Shown: positions 41,663 through 51,865, counted from the first letter of the stretch. The stretch is DNA of 64,000 nucleotides from Erwinia sp. 198 (GCF_003937915.1 NZ_RHUM01000010.1:1-64000); one strand, 5' to 3'. Translations and numbers: made by a program. The notes: generated from the sequence alone by a model not told the origin.

Positions 41663-42481
41663 TCAGTCGCTGCTAAACAGCGCCAGCAGCTCGTTGACCT
41701 GCAAACGCCCGCTGCCGCTGCGGCTGATCGAGCGACGAGCTTTAATCTGATGCAGCTGCGCGGCCTGATACCACTCGCGGGTCAGCGGCGTATCGTGATT
41801 GGAGATCAGTACCGGAATACGGCTTTCACGCGCCAGCTTCTCCGCCAGCTCCGCCAGGTGCTGCTGCTGCGCCAGGCTAAAGCTGTTGGTGTGGTAAGCG
41901 GTGAAATTTGCCGTGGCCGACAGCGGTGCATAGGGCGGATCGCAATAGACCACCGATCCCGGCTCTGCCCGGCCCAGCGTATCAGCGTATGATTCGCAGA
42001 TAAAGGTGGCGTTTTGCGACCGCTCGGAGAACCAGTACAGCTCATCCTGAGGAAAATAGGGTTTGCGGTAGCGGCCAAAAGGTACGTTAAACTCGCCGCT
42101 TAAATTGTAGCGGCACAGTCCATTGTAGCAGTGGCGGTTAAGGTACAAAAACAGCACGCTGCGGCGCCAGGCATCAGTAGATCGATTAAACTCCAGCCGG
42201 CGAGCGTAGTAGAACTCAGCGTCGTTGCTTTCGGTCGTGAACAGCTGGCTGGCATCCGCCACAAAATCGTCCGCGCGATCTCTTACCACGTTGTACAGGT
42301 TGATCAAATCTTTGTTGATATCCGCCAGCACGTAGCGCGAGAAATGCGTATTGAGGAATACGGACCCTGCGCCAACGAAGGGTTCAATCAGGCAATCCCC
42401 TTCCGGCAGGTGACGCTGGATATCGTTAAGCAGCGGGAACTTGCCGCCCGCCCATTTTAAAAAAGCGCGATTTTTTTTCAT
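41663..42481 (-). CDS. dam: DNA adenine methyltransferase Dam
   Basis: 272 residues. SAM motif [12 protein letters not shown] at the start and the catalytic DPPY in [12 protein letters not shown]. Methylates adenine in GATC for mismatch repair and replication control. Follows damX across a 119-nt spacer with its own hairpin. Confidence 0.97.
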   Translation of the reverse strand: MKKNRAFLKWAGGKFPLLNDIQRHLPEGDCLIEPFVGAGSVFLNTHFSRYVLADINKDLINLYNVVRDRADDFVADASQLFTTESNDAEFYYARRLEFNRSTDAWRRSVLFLYLNRHCYNGLCRYNLSGEFNVPFGRYRKPYFPQDELYWFSERSQNATFICESYADTLGRAEPGSVVYCDPPYAPLSATANFTAYHTNSFSLAQQQHLAELAEKLARESRIPVLISNHDTPLTREWYQAAQLHQIKARRSISRSGSGRLQVNELLALFSSD

Positions 42482-42549
42482 GCCGTCGTTTTATTACACT
42501 TACTCTTCTGGCTGCGGTTACACCGACAGCATATCTGCGCTTTAAATTG

Positions 42550-42573
42550 CCAGCCCGCATAACGCGGGCCGGC
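42550..42573 (-). other. Hairpin in the damX-dam spacer
   Basis: GCCCGC (42553-42558) pairs with GCGGGC (42564-42569), with flanking GCC/GGC extending the stem past one mismatch. There is no U-tract. It may set the dam message level or protect an mRNA end. Confidence 0.45.
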
Positions 42574-42600
42574 AGAGAACATCGTCAGGTTCAATAGCCG

Positions 42601-43608
42601 TTAATTTACTGACTCTTTTTTCACCTGGCTGACAGGTTTCACCCAGGGGTTTTTCGCCCGCACCTCTGAGGGCAGCGAAGCTACCGCGCGTTTTGCCTCT
42701 GCCGGCGTGGCGTAAGCGCCGCTTACCAGCACGTACCAGGGCTGGCCGTTGCGCGCGGTTTTATACACGTGATAGCCGCTCAGGTTCTGCTTTTTCGCCC
42801 AAGCGTTAAGCGTATCGGGACGCGAAGCGCTGCTCAACTGCAACGTATAGTTGCCGCCGGTTACCGCAGCAGGCGCGGCTACCGGCGCGCTGTGGCTCTC
42901 TTTTGCGACCGGTTTCGCCGCCGCGGGTTTGTGCGTGGCGGGTCTGGTGTGCTGCTGAGGCGCGGCAGGCTGACGCGTAGCCGAACGTGCAGGCGCAGGC
43001 TGAGACGTCTGCGGCGTGGTGACCGGTTTGCCAGCCGTGCCGCCGTCCGCAACGGTCGCCGGCGCCAGCGGCAGCGAGCTGCCCTGCATATCCGTGCTGG
43101 CCGCATCCACCTGATTCTGCTGGTTAGAGAGCGCGCTATTGAGATCGCCCGGCAGCTCGACGCGCTGTTGGCCCGCAGGGGTCTGCACGGGCTGCGCTTC
43201 GGTCGGCGTGGAGGCGACCGGCGGGGCACTCAGTTCCTGAGGTGCATTACCGGATGCGGCTGAGCCCTCAGCAGGCTGCCCGCCCGTGCCAGAGGCGCCT
43301 GCATCAGCGCCAGGCTGCTGCGCGCCGCTCTGTCCGCTCATGGAAGAAGAGCCGGTCAGATCGATATTTTTATCGCTGCCGCCGGAGGTGGCCGGCGTCT
43401 GGGCGGCTTTTTTATCGCCGCTGTCCGACGAGTTCAGCGTTGAACCGATGCCAAGCACGATCAGCAGCAGCACCAGTACGCCTACCCCCATCATCAGATG
43501 CTGGCGTGATACCGGCACCTTAGGGGCAGAGGACGTTTTTCGCGCTCGCTGTGGACGGCGATCGCTGGTATCAGGCTTTAACTCATCTTCCGGTTTAAAA
43601 TCGTCCAT
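42601..43608 (-). CDS. damX: Cell-division SPOR protein DamX
   Basis: 335 residues, shorter than E. coli DamX (428). One membrane helix (LMMGVGVLVLLLIVLGIG, about 38-55) follows a short cytoplasmic tail of about 35 residues; the long acidic cytoplasmic region of E. coli is missing. A Gln/Pro/Ala-rich periplasmic linker leads to a C-terminal SPOR domain (NYTLQLSSASRPDTLNAWAK ... GQPWYVLVSGAYATPAEAK) that binds denuded septal glycan strands. Part of the aroK-dam operon. Confidence 0.94.
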   Translation of the reverse strand: MDDFKPEDELKPDTSDRRPQRARKTSSAPKVPVSRQHLMMGVGVLVLLLIVLGIGSTLNSSDSGDKKAAQTPATSGGSDKNIDLTGSSSMSGQSGAQQPGADAGASGTGGQPAEGSAASGNAPQELSAPPVASTPTEAQPVQTPAGQQRVELPGDLNSALSNQQNQVDAASTDMQGSSLPLAPATVADGGTAGKPVTTPQTSQPAPARSATRQPAAPQQHTRPATHKPAAAKPVAKESHSAPVAAPAAVTGGNYTLQLSSASRPDTLNAWAKKQNLSGYHVYKTARNGQPWYVLVSGAYATPAEAKRAVASLPSEVRAKNPWVKPVSQVKKESVN

Positions 43609-43670
43609 TTCACCTCCTCCGGTAAAGCAGCCGCGCCGCTTTACGTGTACGCCAGTAGTTAACTAACGGC

Positions 43671-44762
43671 TCAGGCCGGTTTCTGACAGTCGTTAATCGC
43701 TGCCAGCACCGTATCATGCGCAACGCCGCCGCGCACGCAGGCCTGTCCTAAAGCCAGCGGCAGCACCAGACGCAGCTCGCCCGCCAGCACTTTTTTATCA
43801 CGCAGCATATGCGGCAGATAATCCTCCGCCGCCATGCTCTCCGGGCCGTGCACCGGCAGTCCGGCACGCTGCAGCAGGCTGATGATCCTGTCGGTATCGC
43901 CAGCGGAAAACTCGCCCAGCCGCTCTGCGGTACGCGCAGCCATTACCATGCCGGCCGCCACGGCCTCACCATGCAGCCAGTTGCCGTAGCCCATATGCGC
44001 TTCGATGGCGTGTCCGTAAGTGTGGCCCAGATTCAGCAACGCGCGCTGTCCCATTTCGCGCTCGTCGGCGGCGACGACCTCGGCTTTCAGCTCGCAGCAG
44101 CGGCGAATACAGTAGGCCATCGCCTTGCCGTCCAGCGCCAGCAGCGCATCCAGATTAGCTTCCAGCCAGCAGAAGAACTCACCGTCGAGGATGATGCCGT
44201 ATTTGATCACTTCCGCAAGACCTGACGCCAGCTCGCGAGCGGGCAGGCTGCTCAGGCAGTTGATATCAATGACTACCGAAGCCGGCTGATAGAACGCGCC
44301 GATCATGTTCTTGCCAAGAGGATGATTAACGGCCGTTTTGCCGCCAACTGAGGAGTCCACCTGCGACAGCAGCGTGGTAGGAACCTGAATAAACCGCACG
44401 CCGCGCTGGTAGCTGGCCGCCGCGAAACCGGTCAGATCGCCAATCACGCCGCCGCCCAGGGCAATCAGCGTGGTATCGCGACCGTGCGGTTTTTCCAGCA
44501 GCGCGGTAAAGACCCGATCCATTACCGCCAGCGTTTTGTGCTGCTCGCCGTCGGGCAGGATCACCTGGTCCACTTCTACGCCAGCGCTTTCCAGCCGCTG
44601 ACGAACAGGTTGAAGATAGAGCGGTGCCAGCGTGTCGTTAGTAACCAGCATTGCCCGCTCGCCCGCCTTAAGCGGCCAAAAAGAAGCCGGATCGTTAAAC
44701 AGTCCGGCAGCGATGGTAATGGGGTAACTGCGTTCCCCCAGAGTGACGGTAATCTTCTCCAT
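43671..44762 (-). CDS. aroB: 3-dehydroquinate synthase
   Basis: 363 residues. NAD and metal-binding motifs: [27 protein letters not shown], the [15 protein letters not shown] loop, and [12 protein letters not shown] with metal histidines. Second shikimate pathway step. Starts 38 nt after aroK. Confidence 0.97.
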   Translation of the reverse strand: MEKITVTLGERSYPITIAAGLFNDPASFWPLKAGERAMLVTNDTLAPLYLQPVRQRLESAGVEVDQVILPDGEQHKTLAVMDRVFTALLEKPHGRDTTLIALGGGVIGDLTGFAAASYQRGVRFIQVPTTLLSQVDSSVGGKTAVNHPLGKNMIGAFYQPASVVIDINCLSSLPARELASGLAEVIKYGIILDGEFFCWLEANLDALLALDGKAMAYCIRRCCELKAEVVAADEREMGQRALLNLGHTYGHAIEAHMGYGNWLHGEAVAAGMVMAARTAERLGEFSAGDTDRIISLLQRAGLPVHGPESMAAEDYLPHMLRDKKVLAGELRLVLPLALGQACVRGGVAHDTVLAAINDCQKPA

Positions 44763-44800
44763 GAAGCACTCCTTTTCGGCCCGCAGGCGGAGCAGAGCCG

Positions 44801-45322
44801 CTAGCTCTTTTCCAGCATGTTAATGATTTGATTCGCGACCACTTTAGCGCTTTGGTCATCGGTACGAATGGTGACGTCAGCAATCTCTTCATACAGCGGA
44901 TTACGTTCGTCTGCCAACGCTTCCAGCACTTCGCGCGGTGGAGAATCCACCTGCAGCAAAGGACGCTTTTTATCGCGCTGCGTACGAGCCAGCTGTTTTT
45001 CGATCGTGGTCTCCAGATAGACCACCACGCCGCGAGCGGAAAGACGGTTGCGTGTTTCGCGAGACTTAACGGAACCGCCGCCGGTCGCCAGGACAATGCC
45101 CTGCTTCTCGGTGAGTTCGTTAATGATCTTTTCTTCGCGATCGCGGAAGCCTTCTTCGCCTTCGACGTCGAACACCCAGCCCACATCCGCTCCGGTACGT
45201 CGCTCAATTTCTTGATCGGAATCGAAAAATTCCATATTGAGTTGCTGAGCTAACTGACGCCCAATAGTGCTTTTGCCGGCACCCATAGGCCCAACCAGAA
45301 AGATATTGCGTTTCTCTGCCAT
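44801..45322 (-). CDS. aroK: Shikimate kinase I
   Basis: 173 residues. P-loop [29 protein letters not shown] for shikimate, and GGGSV in the substrate loop. Phosphorylates shikimate. First gene of the aroK-trpS operon, with a good promoter about 100 bp upstream. Confidence 0.97.
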   Translation of the reverse strand: MAEKRNIFLVGPMGAGKSTIGRQLAQQLNMEFFDSDQEIERRTGADVGWVFDVEGEEGFRDREEKIINELTEKQGIVLATGGGSVKSRETRNRLSARGVVVYLETTIEKQLARTQRDKKRPLLQVDSPPREVLEALADERNPLYEEIADVTIRTDDQSAKVVANQIINMLEKS

Positions 45323-45707
45323 TTTTTCGGTATTACTAAGACAATTCGTTAATGATACCCCGTCCTATAGCGGACAGGACATGAACTGAAACCTCATGAG
45401 CGATAGTGCGAGAGTCAGAGGAAAATTATCTCAACACTGAAGGTGTTTTGGCAACCGATTAAATTGACCTTGCCCATTGCGCCCACAGCTGGCGCGTTCA
45501 GTCCGCTTCATTTATCACGCCGATGTCACACGGCTACGCCGGTTGCGCACGATAAAAAACGGGTAAATGCTTTTTCTTAAAGCCAAACCGAGGCCTGTAA
45601 TTCAAAAATCGCTAAACCTTGTAAGCTAATTCCGCTCTTGCGTCAAACGCATATGGCCGCAATCCGCTAAAAAAGGCCTCGCTCGCTCAGTTTGTTACAA
45701 AAAAGCT
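45323..45707. other. aroK-hofQ intergenic region
   Basis: 385 bp with no credible gene. It holds the aroK promoter (45425-45454), a small stem GTCCT/AGGAC in the aroK leader, and a GCGCC-CACAGCT-GGCGC stem further upstream. No clear terminator for hofQ was seen. Confidence 0.55.
45425..45454 (-). promoter_or_regulatory. aroK operon promoter
   Basis: On the minus strand TTGCCA (45454-45449), an 18-bp spacer, then GATAAT (45430-45425), with TGA just before the -10 giving an extended -10. Each hexamer differs from consensus by one base. The leader to aroK would be about 95 nt. Confidence 0.7.
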
Positions 45708-46970
45708 TTACTCATCACGGATCAGTCTTGGGGTAATGAAGATCACCAGCTCACGTTTTTTTTGACCGGTAGTCGCATGGCGAAAAAGCGCGCCCAACAG
45801 TGGTACAGAGCCGAGAAACGGCACCCGGCTCTGCCCTTTTGCCCGCTGCTGCTGGAAAATGCCGCCCAGCGCCAGCGTTTCACCATCTTTCAGCGTGACC
45901 TGAGTCTGGATCTCCTGTTTATCGATGGCGATGTATTCGCCCTCGCCGCTGCGTACCGTACTACCGGGCAGGTTCTGGCTGATATGCAGCTTAAGCAGGA
46001 TGCGGCCGTTCGGCTGCACGTAAGGCGTTACGTCCATGCCTAATACCGCCTCCCTGAACTCCACGCTGGTTTTACCGTTGCTGCCGCTGGAAACCTCGTA
46101 GGGAATTTCAGTGCCCTGCTTAATGCTGGCGGGCTGCTGATGCGAGGTGAACAGTCGGGGGCTGGCGATAATCTCCAGCTTGTTTTCCTGCTCCAGCGCG
46201 TTCAGCTCCAGATCCAGCATCCTGCCATTCAGGCGCGCCAGGGTAAAACCCAGGGCGAGCGTGGGATTAGCCACCGGCAGAGCCACGCGCAGCTGGCTGA
46301 CCCGCAGCGCGCGGGCAATCTGCTCTTCGCCGCCCAGACCCCAGCGCACGCCCAGCTCGCGCAGGCTCTCTTCGCTGAGGGTAACGATATGCGCGGCGAG
46401 TTCGACCTGCTCCAGCGGCGTATCCAGCGCCGTGACCCAGCGCTGGATCTCGTTCAGCGCGGAACGGGTGTCGCGCAGGATCAGGCTGTTGGTGCGTTTA
46501 TCTACCGTCACGCTGCCGCGCGAACTCAGCAGCTTCGCCTGCGCGCTTTGCAGGCTGCCATAGACTTTTTCCGCTTCTGCATAGCGTAGCGGCAACGCCA
46601 GCGTATCAAGCGGCAGCGCCTTTTCCGCCTCTTCCCGCTCAAGCGTTTGCCGTCGCTGCTGCTCTTCCTGCCAGCTCTGCGGGAAAACCAGCAGCACGTT
46701 GCCTTCTTTATTCACGTTCAGCTTCGCCAGGCGGCAAACCAGCGTCAGCGCCTGCTGCCAGCTGACCTCTTTTAAACGGATGGAAAGCCGTCCCTCGACG
46801 CCGGGCGCGACCAGCAAATTCAACTGCTGATAGTCAGCCAGCGCCTGAAGAATTTGCCCGACGGGTGCGTCATCGAATGCCAGAGAAAGCGGCGCCGGGC
46901 TGCCCCGCAATGGCGTTGCCAGCCACAGCGTCAGCAGCAGGAGGACTTTCCACAGGCGAATGCGTTTCAT
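45708..46970 (-). CDS. hofQ: HofQ secretin (PilQ-like DNA-uptake protein)
   Basis: 420 residues. Signal peptide at the start (RLWKVLLLLTLWLATPLRG). Secretin N-domain (LSLAFDDAPVGQILQALADY), then secretin core with SVEFREAVLGMDVTPYV, IDKQEIQTQVTLKDGETLALGG and the end RRELVIFITPRL-like KKRELVIFITPRL. An outer-membrane channel of the com/pil type; in E. coli hof genes support use of DNA as a nutrient. Its first 101 nt lie inside hofP. Confidence 0.93.
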   Translation of the reverse strand: MKRIRLWKVLLLLTLWLATPLRGSPAPLSLAFDDAPVGQILQALADYQQLNLLVAPGVEGRLSIRLKEVSWQQALTLVCRLAKLNVNKEGNVLLVFPQSWQEEQQRRQTLEREEAEKALPLDTLALPLRYAEAEKVYGSLQSAQAKLLSSRGSVTVDKRTNSLILRDTRSALNEIQRWVTALDTPLEQVELAAHIVTLSEESLRELGVRWGLGGEEQIARALRVSQLRVALPVANPTLALGFTLARLNGRMLDLELNALEQENKLEIIASPRLFTSHQQPASIKQGTEIPYEVSSGSNGKTSVEFREAVLGMDVTPYVQPNGRILLKLHISQNLPGSTVRSGEGEYIAIDKQEIQTQVTLKDGETLALGGIFQQQRAKGQSRVPFLGSVPLLGALFRHATTGQKKRELVIFITPRLIRDE

Positions 46971-47322
46971 AAAGGCTTCCTTGCAAGTTAATGCTTAAGG
47001 GCGCGCTGCACGGCGTGGCGGCCACCAGCGTAATACCCAGCGCGGTAACGTCCCGCAGCTGCCAGTAAGCGTCCGGCCAGCTCTGCGCAGCCCATAATTT
47101 ACCGCTGCCGCTACGGGTCACCAGCCAGGCGCGGTAGTTTGTAGGCCGACCGATGATGCCGCGCAGCTGCGGCGGCGGCATGGGTAACAGAGCGTCGCAA
47201 AGCACGCTTTCCGGTGGCGAAAAGGGATCGCGGGCCGCCAGCGCGCTCCTCCCCAGCAGCAGTGCAGCTACCAGCATTGCCGGGCGTTTTAACCCCCCCT
47301 TTAAAAAGGCGCTAGCGTTCAT
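46870..47322 (-). CDS. hofP: HofP (PilP-like lipoprotein/periplasmic protein) with extended C-terminus
   Basis: 150 residues. N-terminal signal-like helix (RPAMLVAALLLGRSALA), then the PilP hallmark ARDPFSPPE and short beta segments. The final 33 or so residues (from SLYETHSP) are encoded within the start of hofQ in another frame and are low-complexity Ala/Gly/Pro. The usual family end would be near residue 117, so an ancestral stop may have been lost. Overlaps hofO by 11 nt. Confidence 0.82.
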   Translation of the reverse strand: MNASAFLKGGLKRPAMLVAALLLGRSALAARDPFSPPESVLCDALLPMPPPQLRGIIGRPTNYRAWLVTRSGSGKLWAAQSWPDAYWQLRDVTALGITLVAATPCSAPLSINLQGSLYETHSPVESPPAADAVAGNAIAGQPGAAFSGIR

Positions 47323-47809
47323 ATTGCACCACCAGGTTTAACAGCAGCTGTTGATCCATCCGCTTCAGGCTGAACTGCGCCAGCCTGACGGCAGGTTGCC
47401 GCTCGCTCAGGTAGCGAAACGCGGACTGCAGCTGCGGCCAGCTAAGCAGCAGGGTCAATTCGCCGCCCTGGGGCGTTGGCTGCCAGCCCTGTAAACGGTT
47501 GCCCGCCGCCTCGCTCAGCTGTAGCCACGAAAAAGGCCGCGCCGTCTCAGGCCGTAACGCCAGCTGCAGGCTGGCGATATCTGCTTCAGCTTCGCGCAGC
47601 GAGCTTCGCTGTTGCAAATTGCGCAGCAGCAGCCGATAGCGCTTGTGCTCCTGTTGCCGCTGCTGCGCCACCTGTAAAGCCTGCTGCTGAAGAGGCCGCA
47701 GCCAGGCCTGGCGTACCAGCAGCGCGCCGGTGATAAAGCAGAACGCCAGCAGCAGCAGCCTTAGCCAGAACGGCAAGACGAGCCAGCGATGCAGCAGAAC
47801 GCTATTCAT
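47312..47809 (-). CDS. hofO: HofO (PilO-like)
   Basis: 165 residues. One N-terminal membrane helix (WLVLPFWLRLLLLAFCFITGALLV), a coiled segment (QQQALQVAQQRQQEHKRY) and a small C-terminal alpha/beta domain, as in PilO. Part of the inner-membrane alignment complex in type IV pilus-like machines. Overlaps hofN by 8 nt. Identified mainly by position and topology. Confidence 0.85.
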   Translation of the reverse strand: MNSVLLHRWLVLPFWLRLLLLAFCFITGALLVRQAWLRPLQQQALQVAQQRQQEHKRYRLLLRNLQQRSSLREAEADIASLQLALRPETARPFSWLQLSEAAGNRLQGWQPTPQGGELTLLLSWPQLQSAFRYLSERQPAVRLAQFSLKRMDQQLLLNLVVQYER

Positions 47810-48341
47810 GTTCCTGTTCCGGCAGCGTGGCCTCCAGGCTGAAGCGGATAATGCCCTTTCCGTCGCGGCTGAGCCTGCCGGTGTTGACCTGTTGAAACAG
47901 GTGAAACCGCTCTAACTGCTGGCGAAACGCCTCAACTTCCGCCAGCCGCAGGCAAAATCCGGTGACGGTCAGACCCTGCGCGGTTTTACTGATTTCGCTC
48001 AGCCAAAGCGCCGCTGGCAGAGTTGCAGCCAGGTCGCGCGTAAATGCCCGCCACTCGCGCAGGCGCGCCTGTCTTCCCTCTCTGATGGCCAGCGTATGCC
48101 GAAGCGTATCGCGCCGGGCTTCCAGACGAGCCAGGCGAGCGCTGAGCCTGTCGAGCTGGCCGTTGGTTTCTTTCAGCCAGTGCAGGCCGGTCTGCTGCCG
48201 CTTGCCGAGCGCCTGCTGCTCCAGCAAGGGCATTGTCAACGCGAGCAACAGAGCCAGTAGCGCCACAAGCAGCAGGCCGTCGCGGCGCAGCTGTTGGCGC
48301 TGCCGCTGACGACGCCAGGGAAGAAAATTTACCCAGACCAT
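47802..48341 (-). CDS. hofN: HofN (PilN-like)
   Basis: 179 residues from the ATG at 48341, which shares its A with the hofM stop (TGATG). MVWVNFLPWRRQRQRQQLRR is the PilN opening (NxxNxLPWR), followed by a membrane helix (LLLVALLALLLALTMPLL) and a coiled region. The start further upstream is inside hofM and is rejected. Confidence 0.88.
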   Translation of the reverse strand: MVWVNFLPWRRQRQRQQLRRDGLLLVALLALLLALTMPLLEQQALGKRQQTGLHWLKETNGQLDRLSARLARLEARRDTLRHTLAIREGRQARLREWRAFTRDLAATLPAALWLSEISKTAQGLTVTGFCLRLAEVEAFRQQLERFHLFQQVNTGRLSRDGKGIIRFSLEATLPEQEHE

Positions 48342-49165
48342 CAGGCGTCCTCCGGCCGTAGCGCCAGCCCGGCGGCCAGCGCAAAAGCGCCGCTGCACGC
48401 GGGCAACGGCAGTGACTTAAACGCGAAAGCCGCCAGTGGCTCCAGCCACAGCGCATCGGCAGGCAGCGCTTCCGGCAGGGCCGAGCTATAGTAAAGCGTG
48501 GCCGCATCGGCGAGGTATTTTTTGCGCAGCGCCGCCAGGTTGGCCGCGTCATCAGCGGGACACCAGCCCCATGGCGGCTGTAGCCGCGCGTCAAACCAGA
48601 GCCAGTGGTCGGGTAAACGGTGCACCAGCACGGCGTCCGGGCTGAGCCGCAGGCTTTGCGCCAGCGCGAACAGCGCGGCCGGAGCCAGCTCCAGCACCTG
48701 CGGATTGAGTCCCGCCGTCTTCAGCACCGACAGCCAGCCATGAACCGCGTCCCGACGGGCGGCGGTCAGCCACAGCCGCCCGCTGTCGGCAGCCGCCTGG
48801 CGGTAGTCAAGCGCAAGTTTTTCAGGCTCTATCGGAAAAAATCGCTTCGCCGCAGCTGCGATATAGCTGCTACGCTCTGCTTCACGCAGTGGGGTCTGCG
48901 GCAGCGCCAGCGCGTGCTGCAACGCCAGCCGGGCGGGGAAGCCGATGCGCAGCGAGATCTGCCGCGGCAGTCGTTTTCGCCACTGTCGCAGCAGGGGAAT
49001 AAGCGGGTCGGGCCGTTGCACCAGCCCGTTGGTTAACGTATCGTGCGGCAGCGCATGTTGCCACCAGTGGCGCAGTTGCCAGCCGTTACGACGGTATTGA
49101 ATACCCAGGGCGCAAAGCTGTCCGTTCTGAATATCCAGGCCGACTTGCCATGTCTGAAATGCCAT
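48341..49165 (-). CDS. hofM: HofM (PilM-like)
   Basis: 274 residues, an actin/FtsA-like cytoplasmic PilM-type protein. It begins with the ATPase-like phosphate loop TWQVGLDIQNGQLCALGIQY. Binds HofN in the expected complex. First of hofMNOPQ and divergent from mrcA, as in E. coli. Confidence 0.87.
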   Translation of the reverse strand: MAFQTWQVGLDIQNGQLCALGIQYRRNGWQLRHWWQHALPHDTLTNGLVQRPDPLIPLLRQWRKRLPRQISLRIGFPARLALQHALALPQTPLREAERSSYIAAAAKRFFPIEPEKLALDYRQAAADSGRLWLTAARRDAVHGWLSVLKTAGLNPQVLELAPAALFALAQSLRLSPDAVLVHRLPDHWLWFDARLQPPWGWCPADDAANLAALRKKYLADAATLYYSSALPEALPADALWLEPLAAFAFKSLPLPACSGAFALAAGLALRPEDA

Positions 49166-49281
49166 TTCGCGCGGTCTCCCTGCTCAGTAGAAAAATGATG
49201 TATCCAGGCCTCTGGCTTGCCTTTATACTACCGCGCGATTGTTTATAAACTGTCCAGGCGACTTAAGATGGAAAATATCAG

Positions 49282-51828
49282 GTGAAGTTCGTAAAGTATT
49301 TTTTGATCCTTGCAGTGTGTTGCATTTTGTTGGGAGCCGGCTCGATTTATGGTCTGTATCAGTACATACAGCCGCAGCTGCCCGACGTCGCCACGCTGAA
49401 AGATGTCCGGCTGCAAACACCCATGCAGGTCTACAGCGCGGATAACGAGCTGATTGCTCAATACGGCGAAAAGCGCCGCATCCCGTTAAAGCTTGGGCAG
49501 ATCCCGCCCGAAATGGTCAAGGCCTTTATCGCTACCGAAGACAGCCGCTTTTATGAGCATCACGGTATCGATCCTATCGGCATTTTCCGCGCGGCCAGCA
49601 TTGCGCTGGTTTCCGGCCACGCTTCCCAGGGTGCCAGTACCATCACGCAGCAGCTGGCCCGTAACTTTTTCCTCAGCCCCGAGCGTACGCTGATGCGTAA
49701 AATCAAGGAGGCTTTCCTCGCCATTCGCATTGAGCAGATGATGAGCAAAGACGAAATCCTTGAGCTTTACCTGAACAAAATCTATCTGGGCTACCGCGCC
49801 TATGGCGTGGGCGCGGCCGCACAGGTCTATTTCGGCAAAAATGTCGATCGGTTATCGCTGGGCGAGATGGCGATGATCGCCGGTCTGCCTAAAGCGCCGT
49901 CGACCTTTAACCCGCTCTATTCCCCTACGCGCGCGCTGTCTCGTCGCAACGTCGTGCTTAGCCGCATGCTGGATCAGAATTACATTACGCAGGCGCAGTA
50001 TGACGAAGCGCGCCTTTCGCCGCTGGAAGCGCACTATCACGCGCCGGAAATCGCCTTCTCCGCGCCCTATCTGACCGAGATGGTGCGTCAGGAGATGGTG
50101 AAACGCTACGGCGACAACGCGTATAACGACGGCTTTAAAGTCACCACGACCATTACCCGTAAATTACAGCTGGGCGCGCAGAAAGCGTTGCAGGACAACG
50201 TGCTGAATTACGATATGCGTCATGGCTACCGCGGCCCGGCCAGCGTGCTGTGGAAAGTCGGCCAGACTGCCTGGGGCCGTACGGAGATCCTGAAAACGCT
50301 GAAGGCGCTGCCGGTTTACGGCCCGCTCTTCCCGGCAGTGGTAACCGAAGCCAACCGTGAAGAAGCCACGGTACTGATGCGCGACGGCACCAGCGTGACG
50401 CTGAACCTGGCTGGCGTACGCTGGGCGCGGCCTTATAAATCCGACACCGTCCAGGGCCGCACGCCGACTTCCGTGACCGAAGTGGTGCAGCCCGGCCAGC
50501 AGATTTGGGTACGCCAGATGGATACCGGCTGGTGGCTGGCGCAGGTGCCGGACGTTAACTCGTCGCTGGTTTCGCTGGATCCGCACAACGGCGCCGTTCG
50601 CGCACTGGTAGGCGGTTTCGACTTTAATCTGAGCAAATTTAACCGCGCGACTCAGGCGCTGCGTCAGGTAGGCTCGAACATCAAGCCGTTCCTGTATACC
50701 GCAGCGATGGATCGCGGGCTGACGCTGGCCTCTATTCTGAACGACGTGCCGATCTCCCGCTGGGATGCCGGTTCGGGCGCTGACTGGCGGCCAAAAAACT
50801 CACCGGCGACCTACGACGGCCCGATCCGCCTGCGTCAGGGGCTGGGTCAGTCAAAGAACGTGGTCATGGTGCGCGCCATGCGTGCGATGGGCGTTGATTA
50901 CGCCGCGCAGTATCTGCAACGCTTTGGCTTCCCGGCGCAGAATATCGTGCACACCGAATCGCTGGCGCTTGGCTCCGCTTCGTTTACGCCATTGCAGATG
51001 GTGCGCGGCTATTCGGTGATGGCCAATGGGGGTTTCCTCGTCGATCCTTTCTTTATCAGCAAGATTGAGGATGAACAGGGCAATACGCTGTTTGAAGCCA
51101 CGCCGAAAGTAGCCTGCCCGGAATGCAATCTGCCGGTAATTTACGGCGAGACGCAGAAAGCGGTAGCGCTGAATGAAGACAGCGTGGAAAATCCGACGGT
51201 ATCGCAGCAGGGCGCCAACGCAGTCGTTCCGCAGCCGCAGCTGGAGCAGGTTTCCCAGCCGCCACAGCAGGATGAACAGTACGCGCCACACGTGATTAAC
51301 ACGCCGCTCTCATTCCTGATCAAAAGCGCGATGAACTCCAATATCTTTGGCGAACCGGGCTGGATGGGCACCGGCTGGCGCGCGGGACGCGATCTGAAGC
51401 GCAACGATATCGGCGGTAAAACGGGCACCACCAACAGCTCGAAAGACGCCTGGTTCTCAGGCTATGGTCCGGGCGTGGTGACCTCTGTGTGGATCGGTTT
51501 TGACGATCACCGTCGCGATTTAGGCCGAACGACCGCTTCCGGCGCGATTAAAGATCAGATTTCAGGCTATGAAGGCGGCGCGAAGAGCGCTCAGCCAGCG
51601 TGGGACGACTACATGAAGGTCGCGCTGGATGGCGTACCGGTGCAGCCGCTGACGCCGCCTGAAGGCGTGGTCACCGTCACCATCGATCGCCGTACCGGCA
51701 AGCTGGCCAACGGCGGCGGCAATACCCGTCAGGAGTACTTTATTAACGGTACGCAGCCGACCGAGTATTCCGTCCATGATGTCGGCACCACGCTGATGGA
51801 CAACGGCGAAAGCCACGAGCTGTTCTGA
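49282..51828 (+). CDS. mrcA: Penicillin-binding protein 1A
   Basis: 848 residues, GTG start at 49282 (MKFVKYFLILAVCCILLGAG matches E. coli; the nearby ATG is out of frame). Membrane anchor, then glycosyltransferase domain with the catalytic Glu in ATEDSRFYEHHG and QGASTITQQLARN. Transpeptidase domain: active serine in GSNIKPF, GQSKN, and GGKTGTTNSSKD. Builds and cross-links peptidoglycan. Its OB-like insertion lies between the two domains. Confidence 0.97.
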   Translation: MKFVKYFLILAVCCILLGAGSIYGLYQYIQPQLPDVATLKDVRLQTPMQVYSADNELIAQYGEKRRIPLKLGQIPPEMVKAFIATEDSRFYEHHGIDPIGIFRAASIALVSGHASQGASTITQQLARNFFLSPERTLMRKIKEAFLAIRIEQMMSKDEILELYLNKIYLGYRAYGVGAAAQVYFGKNVDRLSLGEMAMIAGLPKAPSTFNPLYSPTRALSRRNVVLSRMLDQNYITQAQYDEARLSPLEAHYHAPEIAFSAPYLTEMVRQEMVKRYGDNAYNDGFKVTTTITRKLQLGAQKALQDNVLNYDMRHGYRGPASVLWKVGQTAWGRTEILKTLKALPVYGPLFPAVVTEANREEATVLMRDGTSVTLNLAGVRWARPYKSDTVQGRTPTSVTEVVQPGQQIWVRQMDTGWWLAQVPDVNSSLVSLDPHNGAVRALVGGFDFNLSKFNRATQALRQVGSNIKPFLYTAAMDRGLTLASILNDVPISRWDAGSGADWRPKNSPATYDGPIRLRQGLGQSKNVVMVRAMRAMGVDYAAQYLQRFGFPAQNIVHTESLALGSASFTPLQMVRGYSVMANGGFLVDPFFISKIEDEQGNTLFEATPKVACPECNLPVIYGETQKAVALNEDSVENPTVSQQGANAVVPQPQLEQVSQPPQQDEQYAPHVINTPLSFLIKSAMNSNIFGEPGWMGTGWRAGRDLKRNDIGGKTGTTNSSKDAWFSGYGPGVVTSVWIGFDDHRRDLGRTTASGAIKDQISGYEGGAKSAQPAWDDYMKVALDGVPVQPLTPPEGVVTVTIDRRTGKLANGGGNTRQEYFINGTQPTEYSVHDVGTTLMDNGESHELF

Positions 51829-51865
51829 TGCCGGGCTCTGCCGTCCGTGCCTGACGCCCATAAAA

